Shown here one piece after another: positions 30,460-38,352 of a DNA stretch of 64,000 bases. The DNA comes from Cladocopium goreaui (Eukaryota; Sar; Dinophyceae; Suessiales; Symbiodiniaceae). Below the pieces are notes generated by a model that did no database searches, was not told the DNA's origin, and was given only the letters and a program-made list of their open reading frames with translations. The stretch is taken from positions 155,336 through 219,335 of the forward strand of contig CAMXCT020006468.1 in NCBI GenBank assembly GCA_947184155.2, read 5' to 3'. Every line of letters starts with the position of its first letter. The stretch's first letter is position 1. Position numbers and translations under genes: made by a program.

Positions 30460-32793
30460 TGTGTCCTCTTGTCAAGTGTAGCGCAGGCTACAGGCATCCC
30501 CTTCGGGCCATTTTACATTCTGCAGGGGTCCTTGGCGTTAGCGTTCAAGAAGCTGTACCCAGGCGAGTGGTTCGAGGGAGTTGCCATCCCCTTTGTGGAG
30601 GACTTAGTGAACCAGCACCCACTTGACCTGTTTGTGCGATGGCGCCACCAACAAGGGCTGGACATGGAGGGCAGCTGTAACCCGGTGTTGGCAGCCCCTT
30701 CAGTGCGGCAGAAGATGAGGACGGCAGAAGGGCAGCAGGTGGGAGCGATCAACCACAGAGCGGCGCTGGCCCCCCTTCTGCCCTTTCACCTTCAGCCAGA
30801 CCAGCACTTTGAGCAAGCCCTTCAGCTCAGCATGCAACAGTTGCCTACTGAAGGGCTTCCCATGTTGGATGAGGATCTGAGGTTTGCTGCATCTTTCTCT
30901 AGCCTGCCAGGAGTTGACCTGCGCAGGTTGCGAGAGCGCGCCATGGGCATCCTATCTGAGATGAAGAGACGGTGGAGCTCGATCACGGCCCATTTGAGAC
31001 GCAAACAGACTGAGGCCATCAGGACGGCAACAATGCAGCGTGACATCGGCTTCACTGCAATTCTACTTCTTGTAGCCAATTGGGGTGACGTGACACTGCC
31101 AGCAGGCCTGTGTATGGGGCTTCCTGCAGTGGGTTACGCGCCACCATATGGCATTTTTCCTGAACAGGTTGCCACACGTTTGACAAGAGAGGAGGTACTC
31201 CAGGACTGGCAGAGCCACAACCAGACCATTTTGGCTCGGCTCAAGCCAGGTGCCGATGATGAGTTTTTGTTGCAGCAAAGCCTTAAAGATGCTGAGAAGG
31301 GTTTTTGTGGGTCGCCCATGACTGCAGAGGAACTGCAGCGTTGTCTGGGTGCGGAACCCTACCGATTGATCCCGCGGTGCGTCATCACACAATCCTCGGG
31401 GAAGCAACGAGTGATTGACGACGCCTATGTTGGCTTGCAATCTGAGCGTTCCAGTGATGCAAACAAGCTCACCCTCTGCTCAGCGTTGCGACCGGCCCAA
31501 CACCTGCAGTATGCCTACGCCTTTGGGAGGTCACCCAACTGGGAGGCAGAAGAATGGGAGTCGGGAGGTGAGGATTGGCCGGACGCCTATCGTTTTTGCC
31601 CTATGAGTTGGGATGAGGCCTTATGCTGCATTGTGGCTTTCTTCCATCATGAATGGCAACAACCAGCGTTTATGATTTATACAGGTTTGCTATTTGGTCT
31701 TCCTCTTGCGGTCACATCATTCAATCGATACAGTCGTTTTGTGGAGGCTTTATCACGTCGATTTGCCTTTTGTTTGACCAGTCTGTATTTTGATGATGCT
31801 CACTTGACAGACCGCAAATCGTGCCGGGGATCAGGTCAGAGAGCTTTGCAGACTCTCAACACCCTTTTGGGTACACCATTTTCCGAGGAGAAATGTCAGA
31901 AGATGCAGAGTACCGGCACATTTTTGGGCCTGGATCATGACTTCAGTCAAGTCCATTTGAAGGGTCTGGTTCAGTTTTGGGCCCGTGAACGCATCGAGAC
32001 CAAGCTGCTTCATCTCATGCAAACTGCCGAGGAATCCGGCAAACTGCAACCAGGGGTGGCAGCCAAGCTCTACGGTATCGCCAACTTCTTTGAGCTTGGC
32101 GTGTGGGGGCGTATTGGCTGCGGTGGCTTGGCCCCAATCAAGCACAGACAGCAGGAGCGCTCTTCAGAGTTAACTGAGGAGTTGCGCCAGAGCTTTGACC
32201 TGCTACGCACTGTCATCACCACCCGTCCCTCTCGCCACATTGAGATCTGGCCACATGCAGGGCTCCGCTTCCTCGCTGCTTCGGATGCTGCGTTGGAGAG
32301 CCCAGGTCAGGGGACTGGGGGCTTTTTGGTGGTGTGGCATGACGATCACAGGCAACGTAGGGAAGCATTTGTTTCTCTCATTCCCCCATTGGTGTACAGC
32401 CTATGGGAGCCTGGTGACAAGAAGATTGCCCAGTTAGAGCTGCTGCAAGTGCTCTATGCCTTGTTTTCTCGGCCGGCCAGATTTCGAGGCCGACGAGGGC
32501 TCTGGTTCATCGATAACACGGCAGCGTTGATGGCATTGATCCGAGGTCGTTCTGACAATGCGGATTTAGAGCATATGTCACGGTTGATCCATATTACTCT
32601 TTTTGGTCTTAAGGCTTGGTTTTTCTGGGAGTGGATCCCTAGCAAGGCCAACTGGTCTGATGAGATCAGCCGTGAAGGCCTCCAGGCAACATGGCACAAA
32701 CGCCATGGGTTCACCACGCATTTTGCATTTTTCCCCTTCGAGATTTGGTCTCTACCACTTCCCGCGTTTCTTCGGGTTGTGGAGTTTCTCTGA
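30460..32793 (+). CDS. retroelement ORF 5: reverse transcriptase-RNase H
   Basis: In the same frame as ORF 4 and separated from it by a single TGA (30457-30459). The open frame starts at 30460, with a TTG at 30469 and no nearby ATG. Counting from 30469: RVIDDAYVGL, motif A-like EDWPDAYRFCPM (Asp372), motif B-like FGLPLAVTSFNRYSRF, motif C LYFDDAHLTD (440-443). The RNase H part has ASDAALESPGQGTGGF, an acidic LELLQVLYAL helix, FIDNTAALMALIRG and WIPSKANWSDEISREG, so the four acidic residues are all visible. It stops at 32791-32793, just before repeat B1. This is the DIRS-type RT with adjoining RNase H. Lack of an ATG suggests readthrough from ORF 4. Confidence 0.85.
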   Translation, partial: CVLLSSVAQATGIPFGPFYILQGSLALAFKKLYPGEWFEGVAIPFVEDLVNQHPLDLFVRWRHQQGLDMEGSCNPVLAAPSVRQKMRTAEGQQVGAINHRAALAPLLPFHLQPDQHFEQALQLSMQQLPTEGLPMLDEDLRFAASFSSLPGVDLRRLRERAMGILSEMKRRWSSITAHLRRKQTEAIRTATMQRDIGFTAILLLVANWGDVTLPAGLCMGLPAVGYAPPYGIFPEQVATRLTREEVLQDWQSHNQTILARLKPGADDEFLLQQSLKDAEKGFCGSPMTAEELQRCLGAEPYRLIPRCVITQSSGKQRVIDDAYVGLQSERSSDANKLTLCSALRPAQHLQYAYAFGRSPNWEAEEWESGGEDWPDAYRFCPMSWDEALCCIVAFFHHEWQQPAFMIYTGLLFGLPLAVTSFNRYSRFVEALSRRFAFCLTSLYFDDAHLTDRKSCRGSGQRALQTLNTLLGTPFSEEKCQKMQSTGTFLGLDHDFSQVHLKGLVQFWARERIETKLLHLMQTAEESGKLQPGVAAKLYGIANFFELGVWGRIGCGGLAPIKHRQQERSSELTEELRQSFDLLRTVITTRPSRHIEIWPHAGLRFLAASDAALESPGQGTGGFLVVWHDDHRQRREAFVSLIPPLVYSLWEPGDKKIAQLELLQVLYALFSRPARFRGRRGLWFIDNTAALMALIRGRSDNADLEHMSRLIHITLFGLKAWFFWEWIPSKANWSDEISREGLQATWHKRHGFTTHFAFFPFEIWSLPLPAFLRVVEFL

Positions 32794-32815
32794 GTGCTTT
32801 GGGATGAAGTGCATT

Positions 32816-33049
32816 GGGAGAGATTCAACCTGTGTAGCCTCCTGAGTTTACAGGAGCGCGGAACAGGGTGTACGGATCCAACCAGTGCTGCTGTGCAGGA
32901 GACTACCTGCACAGCGTTCCAAAGCACTATCCTGCGAGGAGCAGGTTGAGACCGCACGAAGAGTTTGGGAAGAAAAAGCCATGCGGATGTGAGCCTGGAC
33001 ACAGTGAACCGTTTAAGTGTATATGCTTTACATCTCACAACTAATGTAT
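32816..33049 (+). repeat. split direct repeat B1
   Basis: A 234-bp unit from GGGAGAGATTCAACC to CAACTAATGTAT. It matches 33280-33513 except for one base (GAAAAAGCC versus GAAAAAACC). It overlaps A2 by 3 nt at the TGTATGTATG junction. Confidence 0.93.
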
Positions 33050-33165
33050 GTATGCATCGTGTTTGGCAGGCACTGGGTGTGCATTATCATTAGGGTGAGT
33101 ATGTAAGCTGATGAATCCATTTTGGCTCAAGTCTGAGCCAAACTGGCTTCATCGTTCTTTCTTTT
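33047..33165 (+). repeat. split direct repeat A2
   Basis: Identical 119-bp copy of A1, including the spliced-leader 15-mer (33117-33131) and its hairpin. Confidence 0.93.
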
Positions 33166-33279
33166 CCCTCCCTTCCCTCCCTATGAGGTAGGACTCCGGT
33201 GGAGTATCCTCCCTTGTAGGGGATCACATCATTGAGGATGCTGATGTCTACGTGGAGTCCCACGACTGTAGCACTGGGC
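33166..33279. other. spacer between A2 and B2
   Basis: A 114-bp pyrimidine-rich then mixed segment (CCCTCCCTTCCCTCCC at the left) that is not repeated elsewhere in the element. The region downstream of A1 (TGTTGGGGTACCC) is different. Confidence 0.7.
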
Positions 33280-33513
33280 GGGAGAGATTCAACCTGTGTA
33301 GCCTCCTGAGTTTACAGGAGCGCGGAACAGGGTGTACGGATCCAACCAGTGCTGCTGTGCAGGAGACTACCTGCACAGCGTTCCAAAGCACTATCCTGCG
33401 AGGAGCAGGTTGAGACCGCACGAAGAGTTTGGGAAGAAAAAACCATGCGGATGTGAGCCTGGACACAGTGAACCGTTTAAGTGTATATGCTTTACATCTC
33501 ACAACTAATGTAT
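33280..33513 (+). repeat. split direct repeat B2, right end of the element
   Basis: A 234-bp copy of B1 ending CTAATGTAT and running directly into a (TA)n tract that is the flank. Confidence 0.93.
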
Positions 33514-33537
33514 ATATATATAATAGTTACTATATTA

Positions 33538-33570
<33 letters not shown>

Positions 33571-33882
33571 TACTATATTAATTAGTTATAATATATATAT
33601 ATATACTAATTACTAAATATCGAATGATTTCCAGTCCTTTTTGTTCAGCCCCCGCAGATTCGCCAAGGCCAGCAGAGCCTGAGTCAACCTGGAGCGCTGA
33701 GCTCTGATGCGCTGTCCCCAGTGGTTGAGACCCCGCCTGGCTGATTTCTATGGTTTTAGGAGGTTACATGATATATATATATATATATATAATATGATAC
33801 GATATTATTTGATATAATATAGTATAATATAATGTAATATTCATTACATTAGATTGAACGCGCAATGGCGGAAATTTTCACA
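33514..33882. other. AT microsatellites with a short unique segment
   Basis: (TA)n tracts at 33511-33612 and 33772-33850 surround about 150 bp of unique GC-richer DNA (33620-33770) with no coding feature seen. Confidence 0.6.
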
Positions 33883-34335
33883 TCAGCCACTCAGCCACTC
33901 AGCCACTCTGGCAGAGCCACTCAGCCACTCAGCCACTCTGAGTGACTGAGTGGCTGAGTGGCTGCTCCAGCCACTCTGGCAGAGTGACTGAGTGGCTGAG
34001 TGGCTGCTCCAGCCACTCTGGCAGAGTGACTGAGTGGCTGAGTGGCTGCTCCAGCCACTCTGGCAGAGTGGCTGAGTGGCTGAGTGGTCTGGCAGAGTAA
34101 CTGAGTGGCTGAGTGGCTGCTCCTCCAGCCACTCCGGCAGAGTGGCTGAGTGTCTGAGTGGCTGCTCCTCCAGCCTCTCCGGCAGAGTGGCTGAGTGGCT
34201 GAGTGGCTGCGTCGGCCACTCTGGCAGAGTGGCTGAGTGGCTGAGTGGCTGCTCCAGCCACTCTGGCAGAGTGGCTGAGTGGCTGCATCAGCCACTCTGG
34301 CACAGCGGCTGAGTGGCTGAGTGGCTGCGGCAGAG
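33883..34335. repeat. minisatellite with tRNA A-box-like unit, left block
   Basis: About ten units of roughly 36-48 bp with core GAGTGGCTGAGTGGCTG, separated by CCAGCCACTCTGGCAGAGTG, itself a hairpin (CCACTCT/AGAGTGG). GGCAGAGTGGCTGAGTGG closely resembles the 5' part of tRNA-Leu/Ser, including the A-box TGGCTGAGTGG. Reading frames across it encode only Ala-Thr-Gln-Pro-Leu-Ser repeats. Confidence 0.85.
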
Positions 34336-34443
34336 TCATCAATCAATGAAATGGACGGATAAAGTTTTAAACATTTCAATATCCAAGCAAGAGTATATGA
34401 CATTGACAGCAACTTGATTTACAAACATAACCCTGTAACCACA

Positions 34444-34748
34444 TATACACTTTGAACCATAACCTGAAATCACTTAAAAAGAAAGAGAGTGGTGATGAAC
34501 TCTACAAGTTCAGGATTGGAAACAACTATTACAACGACTATTTGGTGAGCAAAGAATGGCTATGGTGTGCTGTAACCAGAGCAACAGATTTCAATAATGT
34601 ATATTTTTCAAAAATGATACAGCCGACGAAGATATGTTTAAGAATTTGGTAGTTAACTATTTTAAAAACAAGGTTGAAGGTCACAAAGGACAAGACAGAA
34701 AAGGAGGAAGAGAAATAGTTGATGAATACATTGATGAACATGTTTGAA
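34444..34748 (+). pseudogene. C-terminal fragment of a viral-type superfamily 1 helicase
   Basis: The plus strand reads FRIGNNYYNDYLVSKEWLW then CAVTRATDFNNVYFSKM. WCAVTRATDFNNVYF resembles the terminal TRA motif (motif VI region) of UvrD/Pif1-like helicases. After a frame shift near 34615 the sequence goes on as DMFKNLVVNYFKNKVEGHKG and GGREIVDEYIDEHV. The upstream helicase core is missing. Linkage of such a tail to the HNH-like zinc module just downstream suggests the two were one protein. Confidence 0.5.
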
Positions 34749-34749
34749 G

Positions 34750-34914
34750 ATGTTCAAGGGTTGTTGTGCAAAGTGTGGAGTTAAATTTAATCTTGATACC
34801 AGAGGTGGCAAATTATCAAGTAACTTTACGGCGCAGAGAGGTGATAATGGACTGTGCCATTCTATTGACAACAGCGAGGCTTATTGTTGCCACTGCAATT
34901 CTTCTTCACATTAG
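34750..34914 (+). pseudogene. HNH-like zinc module, probably the end of the helicase protein
   Basis: The frame from ATG 34750 has 54 codons. It reads MFKGCCAKCGVKFNLDTRGG, then FTAQRGDNGLCHS, SIDNSEAYCCHCNSSSH and TAG. CxxC, an R-x-DN-x-x-x-H-like core and a closing CCHCN are arranged as in HNH/endonuclease VII-like folds of large DNA viruses. It lies one frame away from the preceding remnant, so a single indel separates them. Confidence 0.5.
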
Positions 34915-34950
34915 ATTTTTTCAAAATAATAAACTTAATAAAATATTGGT

Positions 34951-35868
34951 ATGAGTAAGCAAGAAATCATGGGAAACATATATTTTTATAAAGCAGGGTT
35001 TGGTTCCAAAAACACTACTTTGAAGGATGCAAGAGAGAAAGACAAATCTATTACTATGAAAGATGTTGAAGATTTTTTTCGAAAAGAGTGTAGAGATAAA
35101 AATGAACCCGAGAGGCTATAACAGCTTTGTTGTTCCACATAACAATCATAGATACCAAGTTGATATATTCTATATTTCCAAAAAAGATTTAAAGGTAAAA
35201 CAAAGATACAGAGCTGGATTAGTCTGTATTGATTGTTTGAGTAAGTATGCTGTCGTAGTCCCAGTAAGAAGGAAAGAGACAGGCAGTGTTATTCAAGGAA
35301 CAAAGAAAGCGATAGAGAAGATGGCAAAGAAACCTGAAATCATATACACCGACGACGAGAAAGCTATAGCAAGTGGTGAATTCCAAGCATATGTAGAAAG
35401 CGAAGGCCGAATTGTATAGGACAAGAGGCCATCCTGCTTTTGCCGAGCGTTTTACAAACAACTTTTAAAGACACATTATGCAAAAGAGTTGAGAACGATG
35501 AAAATAATAAAAACACAAATATACAATGGATAGACTACATAGATGAAATTGTGTTAACTTACAATAATAAAGATGTGCATTCCGCTACTGGTCAAACACC
35601 GTATAAAGCCAGAGATACAGACAATGAATTCAAGTCAAGATTAAACATTGCAATGAAAGCAAAGAAACAGAGGCTCTATCCTGAACTATTTGTGGGAGAC
35701 AAAGTAAAAAACAAAAGGAAGAAAGCAACAACGGAGAAGGAGAGAACCTCACACTTTTTGAAAGGTGAGTATACCGTAGAGTCCATTGATGAAAAATTGA
35801 ATCAAACATATTATACATTAGAAGGATACAATAGACCACTATTGAGGCATGAATTGCTGAACATATAA
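34951..35868 (+). pseudogene. Polinton-like-virus type DDE (rve) integrase with frame breaks
   Basis: The start ATG at 34951 (MSKQEIMGNIYFYKAGFG) stays open to 35121. The same protein continues one frame over from about 35100 (PRGYNSFVVPHNNHRYQVDI), to 35419. Two more frame changes around 35415-35450 carry it through RGHPAFAERFTNNF to a final frame ending at 35868 with RPLLRHELLNI. The catalytic triad is visible: Asp in YQVDIFYI, Asp in IIYTDDEKAI, Glu in AFAERF. Further family signatures are TYNNKDVHSATGQTPYKAR and VGDKVKNKRKKATTEKERTS. It would encode about 300 residues if intact, the usual length. Such integrases insert Polinton/PLV DNA. At least three frame breaks make it non-functional as read. 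Confidence 0.75.
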
Positions 35869-35938
35869 ATTACCATTTATAGGAAATCTACTTAAAGGAA
35901 TATTATGTATATATATATATTATATATATATTAGCGAA

Positions 35939-36521
35939 ATGTCATTCAGTGATACAAGTAGTGAACGTGAAATCAATCAAGAAGAATACATCAAACAAAA
36001 AATCTTAAGCTGTAAATGTAGTGAATATGCAACAGTAAAATGAATTATAAAAAGTAATTTTACCGATGGTATTGGTAATAAAATTTGTGAATATGTAGCC
36101 TGTAAAAGTTGCTCAAATATAATGAGTCATTTTGATTCAATTGAAAAAACCCTTGTGACGATGATGATATTGATGAACAAATTCAAATTTACGTTTATAA
36201 TACTTTAGTGAATGAAATTCCAGATGATAAAATGAATTTTGTATTAAGTGAAAAAAAGATAAGACATTATCAAGATTGTGGACAAGGATTGAAAAATGTT
36301 GTAACAATTCATATTCTACGGTTGCATTCTGCATGTTAGAAATGAATATTAATGATGCTGATTGTATGGATGATAACTTTAATAATGAAACCTTTATAGA
36401 TTGCTTAAGAAACATATTGTTGCATATCAAAGACAATGAACAGTTTATTGGAAATACAATTATTGACGAGAATAAGTTTGACAAAGTGTATGAAAGAATA
36501 CAACAAGGAATTTATATTTGA
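35939..36521 (+). pseudogene. unknown Cys-containing gene of the AT-rich island
   Basis: From ATG 35939 the frame reads MSFSDTSSEREINQEEYIKQ and CKCSEYATVK, meets a TGA at 36041, then continues SNFTDGIGNKICEYVACKSC. After frame changes a plausible end is MNINDADCMDDNFNNETF, IDCLRNILLHIKDNEQF and KVYERIQQGIYI at 36521. The Cys pairs suggest zinc binding. Family not recognised. Confidence 0.4.
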
Positions 36522-36614
36522 ATCCCATAAACTTTCATATCAGATAATATGTTTTTTTTTAATATGGCATAAGGAAATACACTTAAAATTGAAAGGACAA
36601 TACCTTATAATAGT

Positions 36615-36956
36615 ATGGAGAGTAGAAAGTGCACAAAGTGTAAGAAAAACAAAACTGGTGACGAGTTCAATGGAATGAATAGAATGTGTATTGAATGCTT
36701 GGACAAACAAAAGGAGAGTAACAAAGTATATAATCAAAAGGAAGTATTCTGAGACATTTGCCAACGGAATGTGAAACAATGCAGGTTGTCCAAACATGTC
36801 AAAACCGACTGGCATTCCAGCAAGGAAAAACTCAAAAAGGAAGAAGAGAAAAAACAAACATATATGGAGGAATACTTAAAAGATGATGAAGCCAGAATTG
36901 CAAAATTGAAACAAATCTGGAAAACCATTACACCAAAAAACTTTAAAAGACTTTAA
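36615..36956 (+). pseudogene. viral-type zinc-finger protein interrupted by one TGA
   Basis: The frame from ATG 36615 starts MESRKCTKCKKNKTGDEFNG and CIECLDKQKESNKVYNQKEV, then TGA at 36750, then DICQRNVKQCRLSKHVKTDW with HSSKEKLKK and a long Lys/Glu coiled tail to TAA at 36954. An N-terminal CxxC...CxxC knuckle and a C2H2 finger with long charged helices are typical of small proteins in PLVs and giant viruses. The TGA sits where the first Cys of the C2H2 finger should be. The rest of the frame is intact, so one point mutation explains it. Confidence 0.55.
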
Positions 36957-37513
36957 CCCCATATTTTTTCATATCATAATATATGAACATTTATGATTCG
37001 AACATAGGAATGTTAGACGTGGATGATTTAGATTTATGATATTATTTTATAATAATATATTATGATAAAATATTATGATGAAACTTTATGATATGAATTT
37101 ATGTGATGATGGATGATGATGAAATGATGTGGGATGATGTATGAAATTATGTGGTCTTATTTTGTGTTGATACTGTGATGAAATGATATGAACTGTTGTG
37201 ACCTTAGGTGTGTTTGTGTCTAGCTATATCTACATATATATATATATATATATAATTTATTTAATAACATACATATATGAAAACATTGGAACTATAACCA
37301 AATGTCTCATTCCTTTCGCCATGATGATCCGCAGGGACCCACAGAGCGAACCCCTTTAACACAAATGATTAATGACTTCTTTCTCACAACCCTTTAACAC
37401 AGATGTTTGCCTGTTTGCCTAAGATTCCATTCAACCCATAAGAATATATGCCCCAGTGCCTGGATAAATAAAGGAAGGGGCCCTAAATTAGCATAAAACC
37501 TCACTTGAGATAC
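36957..37513. other. AT-rich non-coding flank of the island
   Basis: AT-rich up to about 37290, with a (TA)n tract at 37225-37265, then more balanced DNA with two ACAACCCTTTAACACA-like segments (37350-37400). No gene seen. Confidence 0.5.
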
Positions 37514-37545
37514 TACCCAGACCTAAGAAAAATTAGGTCTGGGTA
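37514..37545. terminator. perfect 13-bp hairpin at the edge of the AT-rich island
   Basis: TACCCAGACCTAA, loop GAAAAA, TTAGGTCTGGGTA. It is terminator-like in shape, but its TACCCAGA ends also resemble the ends of MITE family 3, so it may be a tiny foldback element. Confidence 0.4.
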
Positions 37546-37570
37546 ATATTGCTTACACTCCAATGGCTCT

Positions 37571-37715
37571 CCAGCCACTCAGCCACTCAGCCGCTCAGAG
37601 TGGCTGAGTGGCTGAGTGGCTGCGTCAGCCGCTCTAACAGAGTGGCTGAGTGGCTGAGTGGCTGGTCCAGCCTCTCTGGCAGAGTGGCTGAGTGGCTGAG
37701 TGGCTGCTTCGATTT
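37571..37715. repeat. minisatellite with tRNA A-box-like unit, right block
   Basis: Three units of the same GAGTGGCTGAGTGGCTG minisatellite as at 33883, here with GCGTCAGCCGCTCTAACAGA and GGTCCAGCCTCTCTGGCAGA spacers. It matches the left block on the other side of the viral-type island. Confidence 0.85.
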
Positions 37716-37737
37716 CGCGAGCCGTGTTGCACATCCA

Positions 37738-37938
37738 GTCTTATATTATATAATATTATATTTTATTATATTATGTTTTATTATATTATGTTTTATTATA
37801 TTATGTTTTATTATATTATGTTTTATTATATTATATTATATTATTTTGTATTTATATTATATTATATTATGTTGTATTATATTATATCATATTATATCAT
37901 ATTATATCATATTATATCATATTATATCATATTATATC
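37738..37938. repeat. TTATA/ATATC microsatellite, copia target
   Basis: Units TTATATTATG then ATTATATCAT in tandem. The last ATATC before the LTR (37934-37938) is the left target duplication. The array resumes after the 3' LTR. Confidence 0.9.
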
Positions 37939-38124
37939 TGATCAGATATGTGTACAGTATAGACCATGTTACATGTAGTACATATGTTTGTATATGTGCT
38001 GCAGCCATTTTAGCCATTTTAGCCATTTTAGTGCTTTTAGCTACCTTCGAGCTAACCGAGTGAAAAGGTGCTGAACAGTGCTCAGGAGTGTTCATCAGAT
38101 TTAAGAGCCCAATTTCTCTGTTCA
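37939..38124 (+). repeat. copia 5' LTR
   Basis: Begins TGATCAGATATGTG and ends TTTCTCTGTTCA. It contains TAGCCATTTT units in tandem (38008-38031). Same length as the 3' LTR, and identical by eye. Confidence 0.95.
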
Positions 38125-38352
38125 TGGTAGGCGGAGCTTAGGTTCTGATACCCAGCTGTGAATGTGTAGGTGTCGACGCCGAGCTGTCTCTGCTCTGGCG
38201 CGCTCACCTCGTGCCAACTGGAAAAGGTTGACACTCAAGCTCCTGAAAATCAGGAAAATCCAAAGGTACTTCCATAATCTGGGAGTGCATCTCCAACAGT
38301 ATCCAAGGGTTCTCTTGAATCAGGTCTCAAAGCACCTGAAGAACGACTAAGG

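Larger units (their letters stand above)
23453..33513 (+). mobile_element. tyrosine-recombinase (DIRS/Ngaro-like) retroelement with split direct repeats
   Basis: The element begins with repeat A1 (23453-23571) and ends with B1-A2-B2 (32816-33513). A1...B1-A2-B2 is the arrangement known from PAT/Ngaro-type DIRS elements. Inside, on the plus strand, are a Cys-rich ORF, a tyrosine recombinase with a C-terminal phosphatase-like domain, a Gag-like ORF, a methyltransferase-like ORF and RT-RNase H. A1 and A2 are identical and B1/B2 differ at one base, so the insertion is recent. There is no obvious target duplication; it sits in an (AT)n tract, as expected for recombinase-mediated insertion at a short core (ATGTAT). 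The recombinase precedes RT, the reverse of the usual DIRS/Ngaro order. The length is 10.06 kb, GC-richer than its flanks. Confidence 0.88.
34380..36956 (+). mobile_element. AT-rich island of Polinton-like-virus / giant-virus-type genes, decayed
   Basis: The base composition drops sharply to AT-rich between the two tRNA-like minisatellite blocks. Five plus-strand gene remnants follow in close succession: helicase tail, HNH-like zinc module, DDE integrase, an unknown Cys-containing gene and a zinc-finger gene. Most have frame breaks or in-frame stops. The integrase and zinc-finger types are those I associate with Polinton-like viruses and large DNA viruses of protists. No terminal inverted repeat, capsid, packaging ATPase or polymerase B was seen, so this is a fragment. 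Confidence 0.6.

Noticed and set aside
33921-34412. Repetitive Ala-Thr-Gln-Pro-Leu-Ser proteins on the minus strand and Ala-Glu-Trp-Leu-Ser-Gly on the plus strand
   Set aside because: Both come from the minisatellite, are open in several frames and have no flanking gene signals.
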